Source of the DNA: Erwinia endophytica | Lineage (GTDB): Bacteria > Pseudomonadota > Gammaproteobacteria > Enterobacterales > Enterobacteriaceae | DNA: 64,000 bases | Reading direction: 5' to 3' | NCBI RefSeq assembly: GCF_009295515.1 | Contig: NZ_RQVV01000032.1 | Coordinates: 1-64,000 of the forward strand | In this document: in pieces, positions 53,165 through 61,854 of the stretch | Layout of the letters: every line of letters starts with the position of its first letter | Position numbering within the stretch: position 1 is the stretch's first letter | Program-made: the position numbers and the translations under genes | Notes under the pieces: model-generated | Told to the model about the DNA's origin: nothing | Databases searched by the model: none | What the model saw: the letters and a program-made list of their open reading frames with translations, nothing else

Positions 53165-53189
53165 AAAAAAGGCGCTATCATTTAGCGCC
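53165..53189 (-). terminator. Terminator of pfkA
   Basis: On the minus strand GGCGCTA/TAGCGCC with a short loop is followed by TTTTTTATG, 10 bp past the pfkA stop. Confidence 0.9.
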
Positions 53190-53199
53190 TTACTTTTAA

Positions 53200-54162
53200 T
53201 CAGTAAAGTTTCTTGGCGGTATCCAGCCAGTCACCTTTAAACGGACGCTTCATGTTTTCAATCGCGTCAATGATGTCATGGTGCACCATCTTCTCGTTCT
53301 GAATACCCACGCAGCGTCCACCGTAACCTTGCAGCAATAACTCAATGGAATACGCCCCCATACGGGAAGCCAGAATACGGTCATAAGCTACCGGCGCGCC
53401 ACCACGTTGAATGTGCCCTAACACAGTGGATCGCGTTTCACGTTTGGTCTCAGCCTCAATATATTTCGCCAACTCATTGATATCGCAAATATGCTCAGTA
53501 ATCGCCACGATGGCGTGCTTTTTACCTTTAGCAATACCTGCTTTGATCTCCTGCACCAATTCTTCGCGGGTATAGGGGATTTCCGGCAGAACGATAAATT
53601 CACAACCACCAGCAATGGCCGCCGCCAGCGTTAGATCGCCACAGTGGCGCCCCATCACTTCCACTATCGAGATACGTTGGTGAGAAGAAGAGGTATCACG
53701 CAAACGGTCAATCGCTTCCACTACGGTTTCCAGCGCAGTGAAGAAACCGATAGTGTAATCAGTACCCGCCACATCGTTATCAATTGTGCCAGGCAGACCG
53801 ATGCAGGGGAAACCCATTTCGGTCAAGCGCTTGGCTCCCATGTAAGAACCATCACCGCCAATAACCACCAGCGCATCAATACCACGTTTTTTCATGTTCT
53901 CAATAGCGACAGCACGGACAGATTCTTCACGAAATTCAGGGAAACGGGCTGAACCGAGGAACGTTCCACCCCGGTTGATCATATCCGATACGCTGTAGCG
54001 ATCCAGATTCACCATGCGATCTTCATACAATCCCAAATAGCCATCATAGATACCAAAAACTTCCAGATGCTCACTCAGCGCAGAGCGAACGACTCCACGA
54101 ATGGCTGCGTTCATACCTGGAGCGTCACCGCCACTTGTCAGTACACCGATTTTTTTAATCAT
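53200..54162 (-). CDS. pfkA: 6-phosphofructokinase I
   Basis: ATP-dependent glycolytic kinase of 320 residues, as in E. coli. Motifs are [13 protein letters not shown] (ATP), GGDGSYMGA, the catalytic [15 protein letters not shown] and [10 protein letters not shown]. It stands between sbp and fieF, as in E. coli. Confidence 0.98.
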   Translation of the reverse strand: MIKKIGVLTSGGDAPGMNAAIRGVVRSALSEHLEVFGIYDGYLGLYEDRMVNLDRYSVSDMINRGGTFLGSARFPEFREESVRAVAIENMKKRGIDALVVIGGDGSYMGAKRLTEMGFPCIGLPGTIDNDVAGTDYTIGFFTALETVVEAIDRLRDTSSSHQRISIVEVMGRHCGDLTLAAAIAGGCEFIVLPEIPYTREELVQEIKAGIAKGKKHAIVAITEHICDINELAKYIEAETKRETRSTVLGHIQRGGAPVAYDRILASRMGAYSIELLLQGYGGRCVGIQNEKMVHHDIIDAIENMKRPFKGDWLDTAKKLY

Positions 54163-54372
54163 GACAACCTCTGAACTTGTTGATGCAAATTATAAATTCT
54201 GGACGCCGTGAGAGGATCGACGTACGCGGGCGATCTTACGGACTGATAACTGCAATAGTATATCAAAGCCCGAGAACTGAATTGATTCAGGTCAGTGATC
54301 TTTCGGCTAATTTTTTTGCGTTATATCACGTTTTTAGCAAGCATTAAGGTAAGCTACTTATTTAACTGGAAA

Positions 54373-55269
54373 TTATAACGTATGCGGATAGCGCCTTGTT
54401 GCCACCGAACACGGATCCTGGTGGATAGTGATATCAGAGCCGGGAAAACCTTTTAATAAAGCCTGCTCCACCTCTTCAGCAATTTGATGAGCCTGGAATA
54501 ATGGCAGATGATCGTCCAATTCAAGATGCAGTTGAATAAAACGAGTCGGACCAGACTGACGAGTACGAATATCATGTACTCCCTGCACACCCGGCCTGTT
54601 AGCGACAATATTAATGATTTCTTGCTGGTCTGCTTCCGGAAGCGCCCTGTCCAGCAAGGACTGTACGGCGTCATACCCCATCCGCAGCGCGCTATAGAGA
54701 ATATAAACACCGATGCCTAACGCGAACAGCGCGTCTGCACGTTTAAAACCATACCAACTGAGCGCCAACGCCAGCAGGATCGCACCATTCATGATAACGT
54801 CGGACTGATAATGCAGCATATCGGCACGTATGGCCTGGCTGCGTGTTCGTCGTACAACCCAGCGCTGAAAAGTCACCAGGATTACCGTTGAAAACAGTGC
54901 GATCATCGTCACTAGCATACCGACCAGCGGCGCACGCATGGTGTTGGGCGAAGCCATGTGCTGTAAACCGGTCAGAAAGAGAAACAGAGCAGACCCGGAA
55001 ATAAACATACTCTGCGCCAGCGCCGCCAGGGATTCGGCTTTACCATGGCCAAAGGTATGTTCTTCATCTGCGGGCTGAAGAGAATAGCGCACCACAAAAA
55101 GATTCGTCAGTGAAGCAGCGATATCCACCAGGGAATCCACTAATGCCGCCAGCAGGCTAACCGAGCCGGTGTACCACCATGCGAAAATTTTCACCAACAG
55201 CAGCAGTGAAGCCAGCGTCGTTGCTGCCAGCGCAGCACGATTCACCAGGCGCGCGTAGTGATGTTCCAT
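54373..55269 (-). CDS. fieF: Ferrous-iron/zinc efflux pump FieF
   Basis: Cation diffusion facilitator of the inner membrane that exports divalent metals in exchange for protons. It has 298 residues (E. coli 300), with six membrane segments and a C-terminal cytoplasmic domain with [12 protein letters not shown]. Metal-site residues are in [10 protein letters not shown] (membrane segment 2) and [10 protein letters not shown] (segment 5). In E. coli cpxP lies directly upstream; here 3.3 kb of accessory DNA lies between. Confidence 0.96.
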   Translation of the reverse strand: MEHHYARLVNRAALAATTLASLLLLVKIFAWWYTGSVSLLAALVDSLVDIAASLTNLFVVRYSLQPADEEHTFGHGKAESLAALAQSMFISGSALFLFLTGLQHMASPNTMRAPLVGMLVTMIALFSTVILVTFQRWVVRRTRSQAIRADMLHYQSDVIMNGAILLALALSWYGFKRADALFALGIGVYILYSALRMGYDAVQSLLDRALPEADQQEIINIVANRPGVQGVHDIRTRQSGPTRFIQLHLELDDHLPLFQAHQIAEEVEQALLKGFPGSDITIHQDPCSVATRRYPHTL

Positions 55270-55339
55270 GCCACACTCCGTTTAGTTCAGTGCGTGAAGT
55301 ATACTGGATTTAAGATAAAAGGTGGTTATCATTGGAGTT

Positions 55340-55499
55340 GTCCAGGCTAAATACTGCCCCGGTTTGTTACCAGCATATCAAGGGAGTCAATATCCCACCG
55401 GCAGAAATGGAAAAGGCCTGTTACGCCTTCATCGGAAACAGGGATCTGGTGGCCTGACTTCACAGACTGAATACTCTCCCAGGAAACCGGGGCGGTTCA
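55340..55499 (+). mobile_element. IS3-family element, 3' end only
   Basis: A plus-strand frame ends IPPAEMEKACYAFIGNRDLVA with a stop at 55455-55457, like the C-terminus of IS3-family OrfB proteins of the IS51/ISEhe3 type. About 40 bp further, the minus strand begins TGAACCGCCCCGGTTTCCTG at 55499, like the terminal repeat of those elements. The mdtI reading frame breaks exactly there. The left boundary is uncertain, and the rest of the element and the end of mdtI are missing. Confidence 0.5.
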
Positions 55500-55648
55500 G
55501 TAAACGCCGCCAGTACAGCGAAAAGTGATAGCACGCCGTATAACGGACGGCGAAAACCGTTAGAGTACTTCAGAAAAATATTGGCTATGATCTCCAACCC
55601 AATAGCCAGTGCCAACCATGTAACGTGAGCAACATTAAGTGTGGTCAT
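55460..55648 (-). pseudogene. mdtI: Spermidine efflux subunit MdtI, truncated
   Basis: The first 49 codons ([20 protein letters not shown] to SLFAVLAAF) match the N-terminal half of the 109-residue SMR protein MdtI. At 55502 the similarity stops and the frame runs 13 codons into the end of an IS-like sequence before a stop. Two of four membrane segments are lost, so the product cannot be a working exporter. Confidence 0.88.
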
Positions 55649-55652
55649 GATG

Positions 55653-55988
55653 TCACTCCCCAGGGGCCAGCGTACCGGATTTGATCAGCACGATGCCAGC
55701 GACCATCGTCATTAATCCCGCAACTTTTATCAACGATAAGCTCTCATCAAACAGCATGACACTAAACAGGGTAATAAACAGAATGCCAATACCTTCCCAC
55801 ATAGCATAAGTCACCCCCAGTGCGATGCGTTTTACTGCAAATGATAAGAAAATATAAGAAAGCACGATCATCACCAACATGAAAACATAACCGGCGTTAT
55901 CGTCATTGACATTGGCCCACTACATTGACAAGGGGCCAGTAATTTCCGACACAATAGCCAGCGCTAATAAAAACCAATACCACATCAT
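55653..55988 (-). pseudogene. mdtJ: Spermidine efflux subunit MdtJ, nonsense mutation
   Basis: The frame from 55988 reads MMWYWFLLALAIVSEITGPLSM, then a TAG (55920-55922) where E. coli MdtJ has Lys in SMKW, then WANVNDD and on to [13 protein letters not shown] single base change thus splits an otherwise aligned SMR protein. A restart at [11 protein letters not shown] would lack the first membrane segment, which carries the essential Glu. It precedes mdtI, as in the normal mdtJI operon. Confidence 0.9.
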
Positions 55989-56464
55989 TTCTCTCCTCAA
56001 CGGGAAACAAACTCCCATCCACGCAAAAAACAGGCGTGACAGCAGGATTCAATTCAATAAGAAAAACAGGAGAGAGCGGAACTACAACACGGAACGCCAG
56101 TACTGATCGCAAATTAAGCAATTAGAGAAGGAAATAAGGAAAATATGAGATGCCATCATTGGGATGAACATTTTATCCATAGGTTTACAACTTATCCACG
56201 TTGTTGCTTTTCCTCGATGTGGATGAAAAATTGTCCTCGGTAGTTGAATATGTATTTATTCTGGCATAAACAACATTCTGTTGGCTGGCATTTTAATTTC
56301 TTTACGCTGATATTATTGGATTAGCTAACTGCAATATTCAGCATAGCTGCTGCGGATAAATATAAATGGTGGCGCAGCACGGTTTACTGAGGCCCACCAA
56401 CGTCAGATTACTACATTGAACCACCTCAACAGCCAGAAGAGATATTATCAAACTGGGAGCGCAT
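55989..56464. other. Region between mdtJ and the IS2-like remnant
   Basis: A 476-bp stretch without a supported gene. The part next to mdtJ is A/T-rich and may be the former mdtJI promoter. The right part (about 56340-56464) may continue the transposase remnant in shifted frames, but I cannot confirm it. Confidence 0.4.
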
Positions 56465-56631
56465 GGATGCCAAGCCCGTCCTCCCGTTGTTGCCGGCCAG
56501 CCGATGATTTCGCGGCCACAACAGTCAAGGCTGAGCACCACCTGCACCACTTCCCGGTTCTGGCAACGGATTTCGAAGCCATCTGAGCACCAGCGTGTAT
56601 CCGGCTTCAGCGTGATAACATTCTCAATGGT
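56465..56631 (-). mobile_element. IS2-like transposase remnant
   Basis: On the minus strand a frame reads ENVITLKPDTRWCSDGFEI, then LSLDCCGREIIGWPATTGG, close to the catalytic-core start of IS2-subgroup OrfB (RWCSDGFE with the first catalytic Asp). Both sides lack further similarity. No terminal repeats were found. Confidence 0.72.
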
Positions 56632-56719
56632 TTATGTATTGTTGAAGTTTAGGGGCGTATTGTCCTCACCCGGAATAACATTATTTATAACTCCTTTACA
56701 CGTCTATGACCGATTGTCT

Positions 56720-56766
56720 CCCGCCAGCCAGCGCAACTGGTAACTGGTAACTGGCGGGATTTTTTA
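56720..56766 (+). terminator. Hairpin next to the tail fibre chaperone gene
   Basis: CCCGCCAG (56720-56727) and CTGGCGGG (56751-56758) form an 8-bp stem followed by ATTTTTTA on the plus strand. The loop contains the direct repeat aactggt. It faces against the tfa gene, which ends 2 bp away on the other strand, so what it once terminated is unclear. Confidence 0.6.
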
Positions 56767-56767
56767 T

Positions 56768-57202
56768 CTATTCTGGCTTATCCGGCCAGGCAATCGTCTT
56801 ATAAATCATCTCGTCAGTAACGCCTGTAAAATCCAGCACCTTAAGTGCTTTTATGTATGCCATCCACTGAATCAGGCTGGCTTTATCATCGTCGCTGATA
56901 ACCTCAAGCTGTAGCTCGGTACGCCAGTCAGCGATTGTACCGTTGGCTTCGGATAACAGGTTCTGGCGTTGTGATTCAGCTTTCAACTGCCAGTTAATAA
57001 CCGGGTCAGCAAGGGTGGGTTTTCCGGTGCTGTCGGCGATAATAACTTTCCCTTTTTCCTGGCCTGCAAACAGTGCCTTATAATCTTCATCAGTGACAGC
57101 AACAGCGTCATCCGGCCAGCCATTTCCGGACTTATAGGCAGCTTTATCATAAATCAGATAAAAGCCACCAGTTTTAGCGCTGTAATAATATTTTTCTATC
57201 AC
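56768..57202 (-). CDS. Phage tail fibre assembly protein (Tfa family)
   Basis: Protein of 144 residues with the usual Tfa layout. The N-terminal part (YYYSAKTGGFYLIYD) is the fibre-binding region, and the C-terminal part contains LQLEVISDDDKASLIQWMAYIKAL and ends IAWPDKPE, as in P2/Mu/lambda-type chaperones. The family helps fold and trimerise the fibre tip. It follows the fibre gene by 5 bp, the normal order. No other phage gene is near. Confidence 0.9.
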   Translation of the reverse strand: MIEKYYYSAKTGGFYLIYDKAAYKSGNGWPDDAVAVTDEDYKALFAGQEKGKVIIADSTGKPTLADPVINWQLKAESQRQNLLSEANGTIADWRTELQLEVISDDDKASLIQWMAYIKALKVLDFTGVTDEMIYKTIAWPDKPE

Positions 57203-57207
57203 TACCT

Positions 57208-57999
57208 CTATTTCCCGAGAGCAAACCAGCTTAGCGAATAATGTTCAACGCCACCATTCAATGATACATCAAACCCTGAAGTATTATCGTTATAATAGGT
57301 TGCATTAATGTTATTAGTTGTTCCAACTGTAAGAACTATAGCAAGCACCTCGGACGAAAATGCGACAGGAAAAGTAACATGCATATTACCGCTTGATGCA
57401 GAGATCCTTCCTGCCTGAGAGATCATTCCTGTCCGTTCATCTTTCACCCAGCCAGAACCGGAGGATGCAGACTCCCTAATCTGTGATACAACCCAGTTGT
57501 TTAAATGACCATCCCACACACTGCCATATATATTACCATCCGTAGAGATATAAGCATCTTCCATATAAACTCTACCCGGACTGTGAAAATCTCCATTAGT
57601 TCGGAATTCCCATACTTTCACATTATCGTTTCCATTAGTATAAATCCGGTACGCCCAGTAATTTCCGTTATTCAAATAAAGATCTGAAGTCACGGTATAT
57701 GCTGTATCCGCACCTTGAGCTCTAAATATTATATTAGCGCTCGCGTCAGTATTCCATGCTGCTGCAACTTTCTGAAGCCCGGGATCTGTAGTATTCGCCA
57801 CTACCGGGCCATTCAGCGTACCGCCTGTAATTGGATAAGCACCCACATCAGATGCCGTAAGACTATCTTTTGTAGCAAGGTCCCCAAGACCGAGGTTCTT
57901 TTTAGCGGTGTCCACGTCCTCCAGATCTGCCAGGTTTTCATTCACTCGCAGAAAGATCTTGTACAACGCATTCACCGTACTGTCATTTTCTGTCGCCAT
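57208..57999 (-). CDS. Phage tail fibre protein, short
   Basis: Protein of 263 residues. Residues about 20-60 (LADLEDVDTAKKNLGLGDLA, SLTASDVGAYPITGGTLNG) are the repeats common in P2-like fibre shafts. The C-terminal third (GMISQAGRISASSGNMHVTFP to LSWFALGK) is the receptor-binding tip type that is usually paired with Tfa. It is much shorter than full P2-type fibres, which have an N-terminal baseplate-binding domain. It may be a fibre-tip cassette cut from a prophage or tailocin, or a short complete gene with start at 57999. Confidence 0.82.
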   Translation of the reverse strand: MATENDSTVNALYKIFLRVNENLADLEDVDTAKKNLGLGDLATKDSLTASDVGAYPITGGTLNGPVVANTTDPGLQKVAAAWNTDASANIIFRAQGADTAYTVTSDLYLNNGNYWAYRIYTNGNDNVKVWEFRTNGDFHSPGRVYMEDAYISTDGNIYGSVWDGHLNNWVVSQIRESASSGSGWVKDERTGMISQAGRISASSGNMHVTFPVAFSSEVLAIVLTVGTTNNINATYYNDNTSGFDVSLNGGVEHYSLSWFALGK

Positions 58000-58532
58000 A
58001 ACATTCAGCTCTCCACCAATGTCTGCATTATGTCAGATGCTCGCCGCACCCAACCGCGTCACATTACAATTACATTAGATCCACCAATACATAACATAGC
58101 GTAGTATAGAATCCGTTCGTGCAAGATACCATCGTACAAAAGTGAGACATCAAACTAATAACCCCCGTCACTGCTCATTTCATGCGAGCATCGTTAGTCG
58201 GTGAACCGGGCACGGGAGATAACCGGCTGAACAAACGAATGATTGCACAGTACTGAAGCCAACGTTTGGAAGATGGGATCCGCGCGGCAACGATCAACCA
58301 GGATATTTAACGATTTTCCAGTATGTTTAGCACACTGATACAGCCGGGGGAGCCCAGGAAGGAAAAACCCTGAAAAAGTCTGGAACCACTGAACGAAGCA
58401 CCGCCAGAGATGATCGGCGGGTTGGCGGTATAACAATGTTGCCTACACCCACAACGCTAAATGCATCCTGTAACGGCTGATAGCGGTTAAATAACAGATT
58501 GATTTATAATGGGTTAATTCTAATTGATTGAT
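58000..58532. other. Region between the tail fibre gene and cpxP terminator
   Basis: A 533-bp stretch. A minus-strand open frame of 80 codons (58194-58436) shows no family I recognise and lacks a convincing ribosome-binding site. There are no repeats, attachment-site core or tRNA sequence that I can see. Confidence 0.4.
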
Positions 58533-58559
58533 AAAAAAAACCCCACCTTGTGGGTGGGG
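58533..58559 (-). terminator. Terminator of cpxP
   Basis: On the minus strand CCCCACC/GGTGGGG with a 5-base loop is followed by eight T. Confidence 0.9.
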
Positions 58560-58611
58560 AAGACAGGGATGGTGTCTATGGCAAGGAAAAACGGGGATAC
58601 TATGTTACTGG

Positions 58612-59115
58612 TTACTGTTGGGTACTACTTACTGCCTGCAGCGATGATGCCTGCGGCATACTCGCCAGCTTGCGCATTTCATCCATGCGCTGCTGATGCT
58701 TCTGGTTCAAAACGTCCTGCTGAGCTGGCGTTAACAGGTGGTACATCTGGTTGCGTACGTGGGCTATTTCGACCTGACGGGCGACTTCCGCCTGTGCAAT
58801 TTTATCCAACCGGGCTCTGTAGGCCGTTTCGTCAAATTTATCTGCAATAATCATGTCGTGCAGTTGCTCTAAATCGCTAATACTTATGGGAGAACGCTCA
58901 TGACGCGCCTGCTGCATCAGATCTCGCATTTGTTGGCGCTGCTGTTCAGTGAGACTGATGCCGTCAAACATGTGACTCTGCGGAATTTGCGCCATACTGC
59001 GTGGCACCGCGTTGTCCTGATGCATCTCGTCAGTCGTCGTCACTTCTGTGGCCCACGCAGTAGAAAAACTTAGTATCAACGTTGGCACCACAACGACGGC
59101 GGTAACTTTGCGCAT
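58612..59115 (-). CDS. cpxP: Periplasmic Cpx stress adaptor CpxP
   Basis: Small periplasmic protein that dampens CpxA signalling and is removed with misfolded proteins. It has 167 residues, with a signal peptide (MRKVTAVVVVPTLILSFSTAWA), and two LTxxQ motifs of the CpxP/Spy family, SLTEQQ and LLTPAQQ. It is divergent from cpxRA, with a perfect CpxR box between the two, which in E. coli makes it the most strongly Cpx-induced gene. Confidence 0.95.
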   Translation of the reverse strand: MRKVTAVVVVPTLILSFSTAWATEVTTTDEMHQDNAVPRSMAQIPQSHMFDGISLTEQQRQQMRDLMQQARHERSPISISDLEQLHDMIIADKFDETAYRARLDKIAQAEVARQVEIAHVRNQMYHLLTPAQQDVLNQKHQQRMDEMRKLASMPQASSLQAVSSTQQ

Positions 59116-59197
59116 CGTTAACTCCCAGTTTGGTTTCCGTATTCCGATTCAACAAGAATGAGTCTACGGAATCAGCTGCAAACATGCGTCAGGCGGT

Positions 59198-59212
59198 GTA
59201 AAACTACGTAAA
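59198..59212. promoter_or_regulatory. CpxR box between cpxP and cpxR
   Basis: GTAAA-ACTAC-GTAAA is a perfect match to the CpxR consensus GTAAA-N5-GTAAA. It lies 83 bp from the cpxP start and 55 bp from the cpxR start, so it probably serves both directions. Confidence 0.92.
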
Positions 59213-59266
59213 GTCATGGAATGACAGCATTCGTTCACGGTATTTTGCCTGCGGAGGGCAATAAAA

Positions 59267-59965
59267 ATGAATAAAATCCTGTTAGTTGACGATGACCGCG
59301 AATTGACTTCGCTGCTGAAAGAATTACTTGAAATGGAAGGGTTCGACGTACTGGTCGCGGGTGACGGCGAGCAGGCTCTGGCTCTGCTGGACAGCTCGAT
59401 AGATCTCCTGCTGCTTGACGTGATGATGCCGAAGAAAAACGGCATTGATACCCTGAAAGAGCTGCGTCAGCAGCACCAGACACCGGTGATTATGCTAACC
59501 GCCCGCGGCAGTGAGCTGGATCGCGTTCTGGGACTGGAATTAGGCGCCGATGACTACCTGCCTAAACCATTTAATGATCGCGAATTGGTTGCCCGTATAC
59601 GCGCTATTTTGCGCCGTTCTAACTGGAGTGAACAGCAGCAACAGCACGATAACAGTTCTCCGACGCTGGAAGTCGATCATTTGCGTCTGAACCCGGGTCG
59701 TCAGGAGGCCAGTTTCGATGATCTGACCCTGGATCTGACCGGAACGGAATTCACCTTGCTATACCTGCTGGCACAGCATCTGGGGCAGGTGGTTTCCCGT
59801 GAGCATCTCAGCCAGGAAGTGCTGGGTAAACGCCTGACGCCGTTTGACCGCGCCATTGACATGCATATTTCCAATCTGCGCCGTAAACTGCCTGCACGCA
59901 AGGACGGTCACCCATGGTTTAAAACGTTACGTGGTCGGGGCTATCTGATGGTTTCCGCTACATGA
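59267..59965 (+). CDS. cpxR: Envelope-stress response regulator CpxR
   Basis: OmpR-type response regulator of 232 residues. The receiver domain has the acidic pocket DDD at 8-10, the phosphoacceptor Asp51 in LLLLDVMMPKKNG and a Lys in YLPKPFNDRE. The C-terminal winged helix (about 130-232) includes AIDMHISNLRRKL. It overlaps cpxA by 4 bp (ATGA). Confidence 0.98.
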   Translation: MNKILLVDDDRELTSLLKELLEMEGFDVLVAGDGEQALALLDSSIDLLLLDVMMPKKNGIDTLKELRQQHQTPVIMLTARGSELDRVLGLELGADDYLPKPFNDRELVARIRAILRRSNWSEQQQQHDNSSPTLEVDHLRLNPGRQEASFDDLTLDLTGTEFTLLYLLAQHLGQVVSREHLSQEVLGKRLTPFDRAIDMHISNLRRKLPARKDGHPWFKTLRGRGYLMVSAT

Positions 59966-61338
59966 TTTCGAGTCTGACCACCCGCATTTTCGCTATCTTC
60001 TGGCTAACGCTGGCACTGGTGCTGATGTTGGTTTTGATGGTCCCCAAGCTGGATACTCGCCAGATGACGCCATTGCTGGATAGTGAACAGCGCCAGGGCA
60101 TCATGATTGAACAGCATGTTGAGGCCGAGCTGATGCGGGAGCCGCCCAATGACTTGATGTGGTGGCGCAGACTGTTTCGCGCCATTGAGAAATGGGCCCC
60201 CCCAGGCCAGCGTCTGCTGCTGGTGACCAGTGAAGGACGTGTTATTGGCGCACAACGTAGCGAAATGCAGGTGATCCGTAATTTCATCGGTCAGTCCGAT
60301 AACGCCGATCATCCGCAGAAAAAAAAATATGGCCGGGTCGAGATGATCGGCCCTTTCTCAGTACGTGACGGCGAAGACAATTACCAACTTTACCTGATCC
60401 GCCCGGCAGGCAGCTCACAGTTGGACTTTATCAACCTGTTATTTGATCGTCCGCTGCTGTTGCTGGTGGTCACCATGTTAATCAGTTCGCCATTGCTGTT
60501 GTGGCTGGCATGGAGCCTGGCGAAACCAGCACGTAAGCTGAAACATGCGGCGGATGACGTGGCTGCGGGCAATTTACGCCAACGTCCTGAGTTAGAATCC
60601 GGGCCACAGGAGTTTCTGGCCGCTGGTTCCAGTTTTAATCAAATGGTCAGTGCTCTGGAGCGGATGATGACCGCACAACAACGATTACTGTCTGATATCT
60701 CTCATGAATTACGTACCCCGCTAACCCGTTTACAGCTGGCAGCGGCACTGATGCGTCGCCGCCAGGGGGAAGGGAAAGAGTTGCAGCGTATTGAGATGGA
60801 AGCTCAGCGACTGGATGGCATGATTAACGACCTGCTGGTGCTCTCGCGTACACAGCATAAAAACGCCCTGGTCAGTGAGGCGGTTAAAGCCAGTCATCTG
60901 TGGTCAGGCGTACTGGATGATGCCCGCTTTGAGGCCGAACAGATGGGCAAAACACTGGAAGTGCCTTATCCGCCAGGCCCATGGCCGCTATATGGCAACC
61001 CAAGTGCGCTGGAAAGCACGCTGGAAAATATTGTTCGCAATGCGCTGCGCTACTCATACTCAAAAATCATGGTCAGCTTCTCTGTTGATAAACAGGGCAT
61101 TACCATTCATGTCGATGATGATGGTCCAGGTGTCAGCGCTGAAGATCGCGAACAAATTTTCCGACCATTCTACCGCACTGATGAGGCTCGTGACCGAGAG
61201 TCCGGCGGAACGGGTTTAGGGCTGGCGATTGTCGAAACGGCTATCCAGCAGCACCGCGGTTGGGTGAAAGCCGATGACAGTCCACTGGGTGGATTGCGTC
61301 TGACACTTTGGTTACCGCTCTATACCAGCAACAACTGA
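59962..61338 (+). CDS. cpxA: Envelope-stress sensor kinase CpxA
   Basis: Inner-membrane histidine kinase of 458 residues (E. coli 457). Two membrane segments (about 8-28 and 163-185) enclose a periplasmic sensor domain. A HAMP domain follows, then phospho-acceptor His248 in SDISHELRTPLTRL, and ATPase boxes NIVRNALRYS, DDDGPGV and GGTGLGLAI. It phosphorylates CpxR under envelope stress. In E. coli the next genes differ; here trmL follows. Confidence 0.97.
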   Translation: MISSLTTRIFAIFWLTLALVLMLVLMVPKLDTRQMTPLLDSEQRQGIMIEQHVEAELMREPPNDLMWWRRLFRAIEKWAPPGQRLLLVTSEGRVIGAQRSEMQVIRNFIGQSDNADHPQKKKYGRVEMIGPFSVRDGEDNYQLYLIRPAGSSQLDFINLLFDRPLLLLVVTMLISSPLLLWLAWSLAKPARKLKHAADDVAAGNLRQRPELESGPQEFLAAGSSFNQMVSALERMMTAQQRLLSDISHELRTPLTRLQLAAALMRRRQGEGKELQRIEMEAQRLDGMINDLLVLSRTQHKNALVSEAVKASHLWSGVLDDARFEAEQMGKTLEVPYPPGPWPLYGNPSALESTLENIVRNALRYSYSKIMVSFSVDKQGITIHVDDDGPGVSAEDREQIFRPFYRTDEARDRESGGTGLGLAIVETAIQQHRGWVKADDSPLGGLRLTLWLPLYTSNN

Positions 61339-61380
61339 TCTTTGCTATGCTTCGGCCCTCATAAACGAGGGTCGACGCTG

Positions 61381-61854
61381 ATGCTGAATATCGTTTTATT
61401 TGAACCTGAAATTCCGCCCAATACCGGCAATATCATCCGCCTGTGCGCCAACACTGGTTTCCGGCTGCACCTGATTGAACCGCTTGGCTTTGCCTGGGAC
61501 GATAAACGTCTGCGCCGTGCCGGACTGGATTACCACGAATTTACCGCCATCCAGCATCATGCTGACTATAGCGCGTTTCTGAATGCCGAAACGCCACAGA
61601 GACTGTTTGCCCTGACCACCAAAGGGACGCCAGAACATAGCGCAGTGAATTATCAGGCAGGCGATTATCTACTGTTTGGACCGGAGACCCGCGGCTTGCC
61701 CGCCGGGATACTTGACACTCTGCCTGCACAGCAGAAAATACGTATCCCGATGCAGCCAAATAGCCGCAGCATGAATCTGTCGAATGCGGTTTCAGTGGTG
61801 GTTTATGAGGCGTGGCGCCAACTGGATTATGCTGGCGCACTGCGCAAAGAATAG
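61381..61854 (+). CDS. trmL: tRNA (cytidine/uridine-2'-O-)-methyltransferase TrmL
   Basis: SPOUT-class enzyme that methylates the wobble nucleotide of two leucine tRNAs. It has 157 residues, the E. coli length, from [18 protein letters not shown]. The trefoil-knot SAM site is in [11 protein letters not shown] and [19 protein letters not shown]. Its stop abuts the convergent cysE stop with no spacer. Confidence 0.96.
   Translation: MLNIVLFEPEIPPNTGNIIRLCANTGFRLHLIEPLGFAWDDKRLRRAGLDYHEFTAIQHHADYSAFLNAETPQRLFALTTKGTPEHSAVNYQAGDYLLFGPETRGLPAGILDTLPAQQKIRIPMQPNSRSMNLSNAVSVVVYEAWRQLDYAGALRKE

Noticed and set aside
56720-57999. Complete P2-like prophage or tailocin
   Set aside because: Only the fibre and its chaperone are present; no baseplate, sheath, tube, lysis or integrase genes are in the window.
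58194-58436. 80-codon open frame upstream of the tail fibre gene
   Set aside because: No recognised domain, biased composition and no clear ribosome-binding site.
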